Assembly: GCA_030998225.1 (NCBI GenBank)
Contig: JAPYXD010000755.1
Location: forward strand, 4,079,501 to 4,143,500
DNA: 64,000 nucleotides
Direction: 5' to 3'
Source: Diplolepis rosae
Lineage: Eukaryota; Arthropoda; Insecta; Hymenoptera; Diplolepididae
Shown: positions 10,291-20,079 of the stretch, piece after piece
Layout of the letters: every line of letters starts with the position of its first letter
Numbering within the stretch: the first letter of the stretch is position 1
Notes under the pieces: model-generated
What the model was told of the DNA's origin: nothing
The model's database searches: none
Seen by the model: only the letters and a program-made list of their open reading frames with translations
Position numbers and translations under genes: made by a program

Positions 10291-10378
10291 CTAGTTTGGG
10301 GATAGCTGAGCGCGCAATTCGCTAGTCTTTGTTTAATATAACTTCCCAAAAAAGTGAAAAGCTATATCCCAAAACAAA
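10291..10378 (-). ncRNA. Leader structured repeat, unit 2
   Basis: Same architecture as the unit at 10132-10216, about 160 bases upstream on the element's strand. Its closing stem is TTTGGGATA / TATCCCCAAA in place of TTTAAGGATA / TATCCTTAAA, so both strands of the stem changed together. The hairpins are TATAGCTTTTCAC / GGGAAGTTATA and AGCG-AATTG-CGCGCT. Confidence 0.6.
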
Positions 10379-10536
10379 TTTCAGTCACAGACATAAAAAT
10401 CAATGAAAATAAATTTTTATTTTAATATCCTACTTTGTGGTTTCAATTATTCGATCTTTTTGTGGTGAAAAAATTAGCCAAGCTAGACTCAAGCACTGAA
10501 TCTTGGGTAATTATACGACTCACAGAAATCACGAAA

Positions 10537-10630
10537 TCCACTCCGCTGGGTATCGAGCCCAGGTCCTTTCGATTGCCGGTCGAATGCTCTGTCATCTGAG
10601 CTACGGAGGTTCCACAACTTTTCTCACAGA
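10537..10630 (-). repeat. tRNA-derived repeat (tRNA-like cloverleaf)
   Basis: The minus strand folds much like a tRNA: D arm GCTC-AGATGACA-GAGC, anticodon arm TTCGA-CCGGCAA-TCGAA (GGC in the anticodon position but C at position 33), T arm CTGGG-CTCGATA-CCCAG, and a weak acceptor stem. The A box TAGCTCAGATG and B box GGGCTCGATACC are the internal RNA polymerase III promoter. Related copies are at 16545-16655, 16735-16850 and 19800-19860. It sits within the leader of the LTR element at 7326-12834. A partial echo (CCACTCCGCTGGGT) occurs at 10867. Confidence 0.65.
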
Positions 10631-10917
10631 AACTTGTTAACGCCAATCATGGCTACGGATAAACCGGGAACTATTTTCTGATCTTTCTAAATCATTTCAG
10701 TCGATTATGTCGATCATTAGAAGAGTGTATCACTGTATGTGATAACGGAACTCTGCTATATCGACCTTATCAACCTATGATTCAGAATTAATGTAACGTC
10801 TCGCAAGACTAGATGGAATTTTTAATCATAATTATTAAGAAATTTTCTGTGAAAAAAGGAACGCTTCCACTCCGCTGGGTCAGTTTTTTGTTAACAAAGG
10901 AAAAATAAAAGTTAAAA

Positions 10918-11115
10918 CAGTAAAATACGAACACTTCGAGGTTTGCCTCACCCAAATGATGGTGACCGTTCGACGAATCCAAAGAGGACTTATGCTTTCG
11001 TCTGCTTAATTTCTTTTCTGTTTTAAAACTTTAATTTAATCATAGTTACCAAGTGATGAATTTTTGAAGTACTGGATTAGACAAGGATGACTCAAGCACA
11101 AGCCCTGAATAATCT
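10918..11115 (-). promoter_or_regulatory. Conserved retrotransposon leader block and GCTTGAG hairpin
   Basis: On the minus strand a hairpin at 11073-11115 pairs GATTATTCAGGG with CCTTGTCTAATC around a loop containing TTGTGCTTGAGTCAT. It is followed (10918-11010) by a block with CGAACGGTCACCAT and TTTGGGTGAGGCAAA. Both parts recur in the leaders of family I (25851-26034) and family III (63349-63607) at the same place between primer site and coding region. Role unknown; packaging, dimerisation or translation signals are possibilities. Confidence 0.5.
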
Positions 11116-11573
11116 TTTGTACTTGCAGAAATTCGAAAATAAGAAATAAATTTGCGAAAAAAAAATTTTATTTAAAATTTTGGAAAAAAGTAAAAAATTT
11201 AAATTTATTTTCTTCATTTAATATTTTTTAAAACCCTTCACTTGCACAATCTTGCTACAAAGAATGCATGCAAGGTTTGTTCAGGGTACCGTTTAATTTG
11301 ATTGACGATGGCAGAGCTTGCGAACAAGCGAAGTATACCAACAAATTTTAATTTAAATTTTTTAACACAACACTTTTTCACTCAAAATATAAGTCGTATT
11401 TTGCATATAATATAAGAACGAATTTATGCGTATGAATATAATCTCTCTCTTTTTATTAGGTATATATGTATATTTGAAATTTTCCAGAAGAATTAATTAT
11501 TCTAAAAAAAATTTTTTATTAATCAATCAATTTATAAATTCTCTCTTTTTGCTGTTGTCAGCTTTTTGTGTTT

Positions 11574-11589
11574 CACGGCCGATGCACCA
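11574..11589 (-). promoter_or_regulatory. tRNA-Gly primer binding site
   Basis: The minus strand reads TGGTGCATCGGCCGTG, 17 bases inside the 5' LTR, complementary to the CCGATGCACCA end of tRNA-Gly. The last two bases depart from the tRNA compared with the sites at 5438 and 51073. Confidence 0.8.
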
Positions 11590-11606
11590 AAAATAATAAA
11601 GGAGTA

Positions 11607-12834
11607 TGTGACGTCTTGGTTACTTACCCTTTATTATTATATTTAATTTGTTTTCCTCGTTTAGAACGATAAAGAAATCCAGAGGATTTCTAAACCGAAA
11701 CTCGGTGAGGGAAGCCAACAACAAATAAATACTCAAATATTTTACAATTATCAACTTTATTCAATAAACTTCTTTTCAAATTCAATTATAAATGTGAGAG
11801 AGAGAGGAAGAGAGAGAGATTGAGATTTCTAAATATAAATTCTTTCTGCGTTGATGATTAAAAGGACTTACTTGTTGTAGAATCCTCTCAGGAACCACTG
11901 ATAATCCAAAATGTCGGGAACTCACGACTGGTATACTCCGATACTTGACGAGAAACTTAGGGAGTATTATAAATTATCTTAACTGAACAATTGACTGAGG
12001 AATGATGATACTCAATCGGGGTTGAAGAATACTGACTGATGATACTTGATGAAAACGAGTGCCGGGCGATGGTTGAAGAGACACTAACTTTTGCCAATTA
12101 GCAGCTAGTTTTATAGGCCCTCATCTGGGGCGAAATCCCCTCTATTATGAGTCACGAACAATGCGTTCACGCGTTTTCCCAGAATTGTTTTTTAAATGCT
12201 GGTTTTTTGTTCGATGCATGCTAAACTTGTCTTTTCCGGTGGTCAGAATTGCCATATTAGGAAAAGATCTAGAGCAGTACTCCTACTCTTTGGTTTCTCC
12301 GATTTTCCTACTTTCCGTAGCGGCAGACCCCCGCTTAATCTTCTACCTGTGCCTACAGGTCTGGGAGGTTTGTTGACATAACACGGTGAGATGGAGTTCC
12401 TCTTCCAGAAATAGCTAATACCTTTACTATGTTCATTCATGGTTTCTCACTCCTCTCTTTCCCTTTACAACTTGTTTACATTACGCACCTAATGCTCCCG
12501 CGTGCTTTACAATTGAAGAGTGGACATTCAAAAGGGCGTAACCTACATTTCTGAAATTTTACACGACGGCACAAAAACGTTCCCATTTCGACACCTCGAG
12601 ATACAGATTTTTGATTTCCAAATCGAAAATAAAAATAGTTCCGATTGGAAAAAAAAAATCGTTTGCGCTATTGTATTGGCATTAACCTCAAGAATTTGTT
12701 TCGCCAAAAAAACGATTTTTGAAAAATTGTGGGTTACGCCCTTTTGAATGTCCACTCTTCAATTGTAGATTCATTGATTAATATAAAAAGTATTATTATT
12801 ATTTATGTAATACAGATGGTCACAGGACGTGACA
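11607..12834 (-). repeat. Family II 5' LTR (complete, with nested MITE)
   Basis: The minus-strand LTR starts TGTCACGTCCTGTGACC (12834) and ends ACGTCACA (11607). It is 1228 bp including a 250-bp MITE insertion and its duplicated target (12510-12759). It carries a TATA-like TTATAAAACTAGCT region near 12105-12112, shared with the solo LTR and with the plus-strand copy at 50033-51054. The frames at 12161-12440 are LTR sequence, not genes. Confidence 0.85.
12516..12759. mobile_element. 244-bp MITE inside the LTR
   Basis: Inverted termini AAGAGTGGACATTCAAAAGG / CCTTTTGAATGTCCACTCTT (about 28 bp nearly perfect, then a weaker match inward) are flanked by CAATTG at 12510-12515 and 12760-12765. The solo LTR at 13386-14284 lacks it and has a single CAATTG at the matching place, so this is an empty-site proof of insertion. 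Because CAATTG is its own complement, the exact target duplication length is uncertain. No coding capacity; the mirror-image frames here arise from the palindrome. Confidence 0.85.
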
Positions 12835-12838
12835 CCTC

Positions 12839-13040
12839 TGCTAAAGGCGAGTTTCAAGAACAGACATTACATTTTCAAAATTTTACGCCTTAATAACTAC
12901 AATTATTGCTATTTATTTATTACCTTTAATCGTTGTTTTTGACGTAGTATAAGTATAAAAACATTTTAATTATTTATTTTGCCTCATTCATAAGTTATAA
13001 TGCTACTTTACGCTACGCTTGCGCTAGGTTTACGCTACAG
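12839..13040. repeat. Right arm of the split palindromic repeat
   Basis: Reverse complement of the arm at 7140-7325: shared words include ATGAATGAGGCA, CATTATAACTTATGAATGAG and AATGTCTGT. It starts directly after the second CCTC copy at 12835-12838. Confidence 0.65.
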
Positions 13041-13078
13041 CATAAACCTATAGCGTTCACCCGGTTCGCTAGGGAAGT

Positions 13079-13312
13079 TTTGTAATCTTCAATATTTGCA
13101 GTATTTTCTCCAGTTTAAAAAAAAATTACTTTTCCTTTTCACTCCTTTTATTCAAAAGATTTTAAGTACTTCAACTTTTTGAATATGTTCTTGTCACTTT
13201 TCTATTGTCTTATAGTAGTTTGAAGTCTGAAATTGTTTTAAAATATTTATTATTATTTGAATTATATTATGTAAATGCTTTTTTAAGGTTCGAAATGTGC
13301 CCCAGGATGCAG
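13079..13312 (+). repeat. Direct repeat X, right copy
   Basis: Same orientation as 6838-7003, with an additional ~70-bp stretch around 13175-13245. It lies between the palindrome arm and the solo LTR. Confidence 0.6.
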
Positions 13313-13385
13313 TTAGTGAATATTCCGGATTCGTGGGTCCCTATCATTTCCAGACGATGTGCAAATTCCTTGGGTATCAGGGTAT

Positions 13386-14284
13386 TGTGAGGTCTTGGTC
13401 ACTTATCCTTTATTATTATATTTGATTTGTTTTCCTCGTTTAGAAAGGTGAAGAAATCCAGAGGATTTCTTAACCAAAACTGGGTGAGGGAAGCCGACAA
13501 CAAATAAGTACACAAATATTTTACAATGATCCACTTTATTCAATGAGTCTTGGGGAGTATAAATTTTATTACCTGAACAATTGATTGAGGAACGATGATA
13601 CTCAATCGGGGTTGGAGAATTTATACTGAAGACAGGTGGATGACACTTGATGAAAACGAGTGCTGGACGAAGATTGAAGAAGATACTGCCGAGTGCCGGG
13701 CGATGGTTGAAAAGACACGGCCGTGTGCCGGGCGATGGTTGAAGAGACACTGCCGAGTGCCGGGCGATGGTTGAAGAGACACTAACTTTTGCCAATTAGC
13801 AGCTAGTTTTATAGGCCCTCATCTGGGGCGAAAATCCCCTCTATTACGAGTCACCAACAATGCGTTCACGTGTTTTCCAAGAATTATTTTGTTAAATGCT
13901 GGTTTTGAGTTCGGTGCGTGCCAAACTTGTCGTTTCCGGTGGTCAGAATTGCCATATTAGGAAAAGATCTAGAGCAGTACTCCTACTCTTTGGTTTCTCC
14001 GATTTTCCTTCTTTCCGTAGCGGCAGACCCCCCGCTTAATCTTCTACCTGTGCCTACCGGTCTGGGAGGTTTGTTGACATATCACGGTGAGACGGAGTTC
14101 CTCTTCCAAAAATAGCTAATACCTTTACTATGTTCATTCACTAATTCTCACCTCTCTAAACCCTTTACAACTTGTTTACGTTACGCATCTAGTGCTTCCG
14201 CATATTTTACAATTGTGGATTCGTTGATTAATATAAAAAGTATTATAATTATTTATGTAATAGAGATGGTCACAGGACGTGACA
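13386..14284 (-). mobile_element. Solo LTR of family II
   Basis: An 899-bp LTR in the same orientation as the one at 11607-12834, starting TGTGAGGTC and ending GACGTGACA on the plus strand, flanked by perfect GTAT duplications (13382-13385 and 14285-14288). It has no internal region, so it most likely arose by recombination between the two LTRs of an inserted element. Around 13640-13780 a short stretch with GTGCCGGGCGATGGTTGAA is repeated about three times in tandem. The frames across it are not genes. Confidence 0.9.
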
Positions 14285-14533
14285 GTATTACAGTGGTCAT
14301 GGTGGAACTGTACTGAAAATCCTCAAATCCCTGATTCAAGGAAGTGTTCTTCAATTTACAAAAACCCTGATAGAAACGATGCCAAGAGTCTGCAAACTTC
14401 CTTCTTACGACTACGGATCTTCTGGACTTCTTGGATATTATTATGCTCAGTTAAACGATATCGTTCAATATCCGAGCGCAAAAACTGATAGATGAAATCA
14501 GCAAAACCGATTTGCTTGCATCAAGTTACTCGC

Positions 14534-14735
14534 AAGTATGAATGCTAATGCTGTGATATCATAAGCATAATTAAGATGTAACGAAAACCAGAGTACCTAC
14601 AGGTATGACTTCTAATGCTGTGATATTATAAAAATAATCAAGCTGTAACTTATACCAAAGTACCTACAAGTATGACTACTAATGTTAGGATGTAATAAGT
14701 TTTTAATATATAAGTATAATGTTTTAATTACGGAA
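14534..14735 (+). repeat. 67-bp tandem repeat, about 3 units
   Basis: Units begin at 14534, 14601 and 14669 with ARGTATGAMTKCTAATG-like sequence and end with AGTACCTAC; the third is incomplete. They lie just upstream of the P-like transposase start and could be subterminal repeats of that element. 14289-14533 shows nothing recognisable. Confidence 0.6.
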
Positions 14736-14766
14736 TATAGACCAATCGCTGCCCTTAGTTTCCATA

Positions 14767-16410
14767 ATGTCTCCTCTGAATCGAAAAGTAACGCGGTCAT
14801 GCAAATTTCCCAGTTGCGAAAAGAAATGCTACACTCCAATTGATGAAAATATGAAAAATCCACGCATTCATAGGTTTCCACGTGATAATAAAAATCATAG
14901 AGCATGGAAAATTTCCTGTCAGATAGAGAGTTCCATTAAATGTTCACATTTTTACGTCTGCGATGATCATTTTGTCGAAAGTGATTATGTTAACCATCTT
15001 AAGCACAGAGTCACATTTAACGCAGTACCATCTGCTTCGAAGAAAGCAGGAGATGAGAAAAGCACAGAGCCTTGTGAACCTACATTTGATGCAGAATATT
15101 CGAGCACCGGTCTTCATAATCATACTTTTGCTTTACGTGACATTAAAAATTCTAATTCTAAACCTGATTGCTGTCAGCAATCATCGAATATTTCATCTAA
15201 TAAAAGTGGGGGTTCTCATTTTTCTGAAGAAAAAAATTTCTCGGCAAATAATGACCTTAAGGAACAATTGTCAAATTCTTACCTTCGAGATAATAATTCC
15301 ATATCTATTAATGAGGAATTACCTCCAAATTCTAACCTTCCAGATAATAATTCAATTTCTATCGGTGAGGAATTACCTCCAATTTCGAATGAAAATCTTC
15401 TTCATTTGGGAGAATTATTAACTTGTAATGCACAAGGAGACGGAGACCAGTTGCTTGAGGTGGATGCATCGAATAAAGGTACTGATTCCAATCAGAATCC
15501 TACCAAAAACAGAAAATCTAACCATGGATTTCTTTCTCAAATAGGCTTACATCAAAGAGATCTTTCCCCTACAAAAGAGAAAATGTATAAAATTCATTTG
15601 AATGTCGCAAATAGACTGTCAAAGCTGAAAACTAAATTGGAATTTAAAGAGGGAGAAATTAAGACATTATAGTATTTATACAAAAAAGATTTTTTTCATG
15701 TAATTGAGAGAGATCTTAATGATGTAACTAAGAACTTTATACATTTTCAATTAAGAAGTAATAACAAAAAACCAACTCAGATAAAATGGACGGTTGATGA
15801 CAAGGCCTTTTTCCTCTCATGGTACAAACGTAGCCCAAAAATGTACACTTACTTGAGTTCATTTTTCATACTATCAAGCATTCGTTTACTAAAAGGCTTT
15901 TTTCTGAAATACCTTTCGATACTGGTATTAATGAAAGCGTCATAGAAAATTTAAAACGTAATGTAAGGAATATGACTAAACGAGATAGATATTGTTCATT
16001 ACTTTTTGATGAGGTTAGTCTCCATTCGGGATTATATTATGAAGAAAAGAAGCAAAAACTTATTGGATATGAAGATATAGGCTATTTAGGTCGTTCCATT
16101 CGCAGAGCAAATCATGCACTCGTTTTTATGGTAAGAGGTGTTTCACGTCCGTGGAAACAAGTTTTAGCCTATTACTTCACAGCCGGTACAATTTCTACTC
16201 AAAATTTAAAAAAACTAATAATTCAATTAATTTCTCAGCTGTAGAGCATTGGATTAAACGTGATTTCTACAGTTTGTGATCAAGGTACCACTAACAAAAG
16301 TGCTGTGCAAACGAAGGATCAGTTTTACTTTCTTGTAAATAATGAGCCAGTGACTGTGCTATTTGATATTCCTCATTTACTAAAGAATACCAGAAATGCA
16401 TTATTGACAT
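14767..16410 (+). pseudogene. P-element-like THAP transposase
   Basis: From the ATG at 14767 the protein opens with a C2CH THAP DNA-binding domain: CKFPSCEKK, HRFPRD, WKISC, CSHFYVCDDHF and the terminal AVPS box (residues about 10-90), which binds transposon ends. A long polar Ser/Asn-rich region follows, then a Leu/Lys helix (KLKTKLEFKEGE), a stop at 15670-15672, and the catalytic domain with KWTVDDKAFFLSWYKRSP, a frameshift near 15890, SLLFDEVSLH with the first acidic residue, TVCDQG with the second, a stop at 16242-16244, and DIPHLLKNTRNALLT. Sequence after about 16410 no longer matches, so the C-terminal third and the last catalytic acid are lost. In P elements the GTP-dependent transposase cuts and pastes DNA in the nucleus. 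This copy is dead (two stops, one shift, truncation). Confidence 0.85.
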
Positions 16411-16544
16411 GCACATTAGCACTAGTCGCGTATCCAGACAGGATCCAGATAGGATACGTTGTTGACAGGTGTCCTCGTAGACAATTTCAAACTCTTATGT
16501 CGCAAATAATGCAAATAAATTTAAATTTTAAAGAATTTTGAAAT

Positions 16545-16655
16545 CTTTCTGTCGAAAATAGACGCTTTGGTAGAACAGTCGACCGGCAATCGATAGATCT
16601 GGGCTTGAATCCCAGCGCAGTCGAAAGCATCTTTGTTTCCACAGAAAGATTTTTA
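16545..16655 (+). repeat. tRNA-like repeat with inverted flanks
   Basis: A tRNA-like core (anticodon arm TCGA-CCGGCAA-TCGA; T arm CTGGG-CTTGAAT-CCCAG) is bracketed by AAATCTTTCTGTCG on the left and CCACAGAAAGATTT on the right, which are inverted repeats. It shares the CCGGCAA loop with the copy at 10537-10630. Confidence 0.6.
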
Positions 16656-16734
16656 AATTCTCTAAAATTTGAAATCATTTACAGCCGTAAGGCAGATCCC
16701 CTAAGCGATATGAGGAGGTCTTCCTGTGGAGAAG

Positions 16735-16850
16735 GAGATTTCGGACGCCTGTGTAGTTCAGTGGTCAGAGTAGTCCACCGTCATTCGAAAGACCTGGGCT
16801 CGAATCCTAGCGCAGTCGAAAGCGCCTTTTTTCCACAGAAAGGTTTCAAA
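16735..16850 (+). repeat. tRNA-like repeat, second nearby copy
   Basis: Contains A box TGTAGTTCAGTGG and B box GGGCTCGAATCC with T arm CTGGG/CCTAG, followed by GCGCAGTCGAAAG and TTTTCCACAGAAAGG. It is more diverged in the anticodon arm than the copy at 16545. Plus strand. The left inverted flank is not clear. It overlaps the end of the mariner relic's 3' side. Confidence 0.55.
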
Positions 16851-16869
16851 ATTCTTTGAACTGTTATTA

Positions 16870-17490
16870 ATATTATTCATATTGTAAACTGAATCAAAAC
16901 AATTTTTAAACGCATTTTCCGGAATTGACTTCAGTTCTCGCCGCGAATCCTCTTTTATATCTTCTATAGACTGTAAACGGGTGCCCGGAAGTGGTAATTT
17001 CAATTTTGTAAAGAGAAAAAAGTTGATCGGAGCCATATCAGGTGAATGCAGTGGTTGTTCGATGATATTCGTTGAGTTTTTGTCCAGGAATTCGTTTACA
17101 ATGATAGCCTTGTGAGATGGTCTTTCGAAACTAGTCGAGCAGCAACGCGTTTTACGACCAAACAATCGTTTGAAATGTTATGAATTGATTCGTAAAACAT
17201 AGAAAGTTCTGCGGCTATCCCTCTTAAACTTTAATGACGATTTTCAGTCACCATTTCCTTCACTCTAGGGATGTTAACTTTAGTTGAAGACGTTGATGTC
17301 CAACCAGAGCAAGGCAAGTCTTCCACCACATCTTGACCGCTTTTGAATGCACTGTACCACTCATATGCACGTGTTCTTGATAAAGTCGATTCAACGTAAG
17401 CCTTCTGTAACATTATCAGCGATTCGGAACACGTGATTCCATTTGCAATACAAAATTTAAGTCAAATTCTTTGATTGATATTCTTATCCA
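16870..17490 (-). pseudogene. mariner transposase with internal deletion
   Basis: The minus strand starts near 17490 (MDKN then a stop a few codons later), and reads the first helix-turn-helix (LQKAYVESTLSRTRAYEWYSAFKSG, given here only as the region 17330-17413), a GWTSTSS linker, then jumps near 17120-17165 to the C-terminal half: HSPDMAPINFFLFTKLKLP carries the third catalytic Asp, followed by SIEDIKEDSRRELKSIPENAFKNCF. The two catalytic Asp residues in between are deleted along with about 170 residues. A working mariner enzyme is about 345 residues; this has under 200. No inverted termini were found. Confidence 0.85.
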
Positions 17491-18976
17491 TTGGAAAAAT
17501 TGCAAACAAACTTGAGATAAACTGACAAAATTGAGCACTGTGAACAAACTATATGCCAGATCGCGCTCGAACTCACGTCAGTATAGAGGACAATGGGACC
17601 AACTTAGCATCAAAAAGGTTTTTGACACTCTCTTTAAGCGGTCTTTCCGAATGATCAATTCCTGGTACTATTTGAAAGTATGTATATTGTGAGGTGGTAC
17701 TTTTACCAGTCACAAAAGTTATAAAAATTATTTAAATTATTGGCCTCGAGCAGATAATCATGCCCATGACTGTCTGTGGCAGTCATAAGTCAGGGGTCGG
17801 GCGTAATGTGCTTGGTAGGCTTCTGACTCTGACTTATGTATATCAAGAATTAAATGTGACATTTCACGCACTGAACACTGTACAATACAATGGTAGGATT
17901 GCGCAAGCACCAACACCGGCCGATCGATTGCGATTACGAAACTCTATGTTAATGTCGGTGACGCAGGTAAAATATTCCAGCGCAACCGTCTTCCGGTATC
18001 GCAACCAGGCAGGCACCGCAACCTCATTTGTGTGCTATTATTTATAGTGTGGTAGTTATTTATGATTCGATCCAAGATCGTGATTCCACGCGCATCACTT
18101 TACAAAAAAATTCATATTTCGCCCAATTTTTGAATGCGCAGCTTAATTATATACCTAAAATTTGCGTAATACTTGGGGCTATCACTGTGAATTTTTTCAG
18201 ATTTTTCAAAGATGGCGTTTTTTCAAAAAATCAATTTGTTTAAAAAAAACATTTTTTTATTATTAAATATGGAGTAAAATTTTTTCCAAAAAATACTACT
18301 ACATCGGCCATCTAATGATACGTTTGTGTAATTTTTTTCAGAATTTTTCCTAGTTTCAGTTTTTAAATAATTTAAAAAGAACAGAAATATTTTTTTTTTC
18401 GTTCATCCCATAACTTTTCAAATAATGCATGAAATAATCTCAAATTTTGGATTTATTTATTATTTATGTCAGTCCATCAATCCTTAAAATTTCAAGTAAA
18501 TCGGAAACATCAACACAGATATCATTGTACAGGTACTACAACATTTTTTTTCTGGTGAAATATCCAAATCTGTCGATTAAACTTGGGACTTAAGGACATT
18601 TGAACATTTATTAAATTCTAGTCGGGTAAAATGAATTTGATAAATACCTAATTCACCCAAAGTGAATATCAATAAGTGTTACATAGGAAATAGTAAGGAG
18701 TTGAGTAAAACGTTTTCGACGACAGGGCATAACAATGCGTCAGTGGCTTAACCTGAAATTTATAAATATATCACCGACGCTTGAGGTGCTTCGAACAGTA
18801 GTTGAGTACAATGAGCATCGGCTGTATTATTTCAACTGGCAATGATATGTTTGCTATGGTTAACACAGTTTAAAAATAACATCGGTAGCGACAATAGCGC
18901 CACCACTTGTTGATAGCAAACATTATAATTCGTTCCCCTTTTCTCCTATATGAGTGGACCCACTGTGCGGAAATCG
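17491..18976. other. No gene recognised
   Basis: A 95-codon plus-strand frame at 17760-18047 lies in a slightly GC-richer patch but has no motif I know and no visible splice or promoter context. 18100-18700 is AT-rich with poly-A/T runs. Confidence 0.4.
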
Positions 18977-18984
18977 CTTCCTCT

Positions 18985-19111
18985 CAGTGATCCCAGAACG
19001 TGGGAGCTGGCGGCCCCCACCACGCACCCAAATTGGAGCATACACAATCAAGTGCACCGTGTCGGTGTGTCCCCACTTCCTCGCTTCGATTTCACGCTTT
19101 CGTCTGTTGAG
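18985..19111 (+). repeat. Left 127-bp terminal inverted repeat
   Basis: Runs from CAGTGATCCCAG to TTCGTCTGTTGAG, GC-rich relative to its surroundings (GGCGGCCCCCACCACGC). The octamer CTTCCTCT precedes it. Short frames on both strands here (18923-19261) are by-products of the composition. Confidence 0.8.
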
Positions 19112-19572
19112 CCAAGGCAAAGATATTATAAACCTAGATGCAGTGCAGGGCGTCAGAGTGGGGCAACGATATATATAGCTAACCACTTTTTCCGCCATAT
19201 CGAAGTGCTGCCCTCATCGTACTACCTAGCCAAATCAAACCCAGCAAAGAAATGTCGATAACGTTTGGGTAAAGCAGAGCCAAAAATTCTCTTCAAACAC
19301 TTTTAAGGTTAGGAATGTCAAAGTTGACAGCTTGACAACATAATGTAAACAAAAGTTATGGCATAATGATTAATTAAGAATTACAATCACGAATAGAAAA
19401 TAATTTCTCAATAAGTGTCGAACTTTTAAATCATATTAAATTAATAATTAAGGTCCAAAATATTTTAAAAGTGAATTTTTAAAAGTATTTTAATTGAAGA
19501 TATGTGTTGTTGTTGATACTTGGCTCTAGGTTCCAAAGTAAATAAAAACTTAGATTTACGTAGTTATTGAAA

Positions 19573-19600
19573 TTTGGTTCTGATCGAAGCCCTCATCAGA
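19573..19600 (-). ncRNA. Hammerhead-like motif (degenerate)
   Basis: On the minus strand CTGATGA (19593-19599) is followed by a stem-loop GGGCTTCGATCAGAACC and then AAAT where GAAA is expected. The core G is thus replaced by C, so self-cleavage is unlikely in this copy. Confidence 0.45.
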
Positions 19601-19799
19601 GATTTATTTTTAAAATAAAGAATGCATGATAAAAAGTTATTAACTTTGGATTTCTTTGATGGAAATTTTGTAAAATCAGCTTTTAAGAAAAAAAAACTTG
19701 TAAAAAGCTGCCTAAAATTATTATTGTCCTTTCATCTATATGAAACCAAATAATTATATTCTGAAACATTATGTCCAATTTAAAGAATTTGAATTTTTT

Positions 19800-19860
19800 C
19801 TGTGGAAAACAAGACACTTTCGACTGCGCTAGGATTTGAGCCCAAGTCTCAGTGGAAAAA
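19800..19860 (-). repeat. tRNA-like repeat fragment
   Basis: The minus strand reads TTGGGCTCAAATCCTAGCGC followed by AGTCGAAAG and ends at TTTTCCACAG in reverse, i.e. the B-box half of the repeat family at 16545 and 16735. Confidence 0.5.
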
Positions 19861-20079
19861 TTTCGAACTCAACCTATTAATTTAAAATTATTTTCAATTA
19901 TTTTATACCAAAGAAATATTTTGAAAAATTGTTGAATTGTTTCAACCTCTTCTTTCGAAAAATGTCAAGTTTTTTATTGACTCGGACGTGAAACTATGTT
20001 GTTTTTTTCAAACTTTCCAACAAAGAAATCTTAAGTTAACAACTTTTTATTATGCATTTTTTATTTGGTAAATAAATAT

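Larger units (their letters stand above)
7326..12834 (-). mobile_element. Family II Ty3/gypsy LTR retrotransposon, internally deleted
   Basis: The element is bounded by TGTGACGTC (7326) and GTGACA (12834) and by a perfect 4-bp duplication CCTC (7322-7325 and 12835-12838). On the minus strand the order is complete 5' LTR (11607-12834), tRNA-Gly primer site, leader with a tRNA-like repeat and two structured repeats, ORF0, gag, and then directly the last 80 bp of the 3' LTR (7326-7405). Protease, RT, RNase H, integrase, purine tract and most of the 3' LTR are missing. The same family is present at 50033-56729 on the plus strand and as a solo LTR at 13386-14284. It cannot move by itself, but both integration ends are intact. 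Confidence 0.85.

Noticed and set aside
10537..10630. Functional tRNA-Ala gene
   Set aside because: C instead of T at position 33, weak acceptor stem, no terminator, and several degenerate relatives; better as a tRNA-derived repeat.
12161..12440. Several overlapping frames on both strands, repeated at 13918 and 50125
   Set aside because: They are parts of family II LTRs and recur only because the LTR does.
12520..12755. Two opposite-strand frames with nearly the same start
   Set aside because: Mirror images produced by the MITE's inverted ends.
17760..18047. 95-codon frame in a GC-richer patch
   Set aside because: No motif, no splice or promoter context, no second copy in the window.
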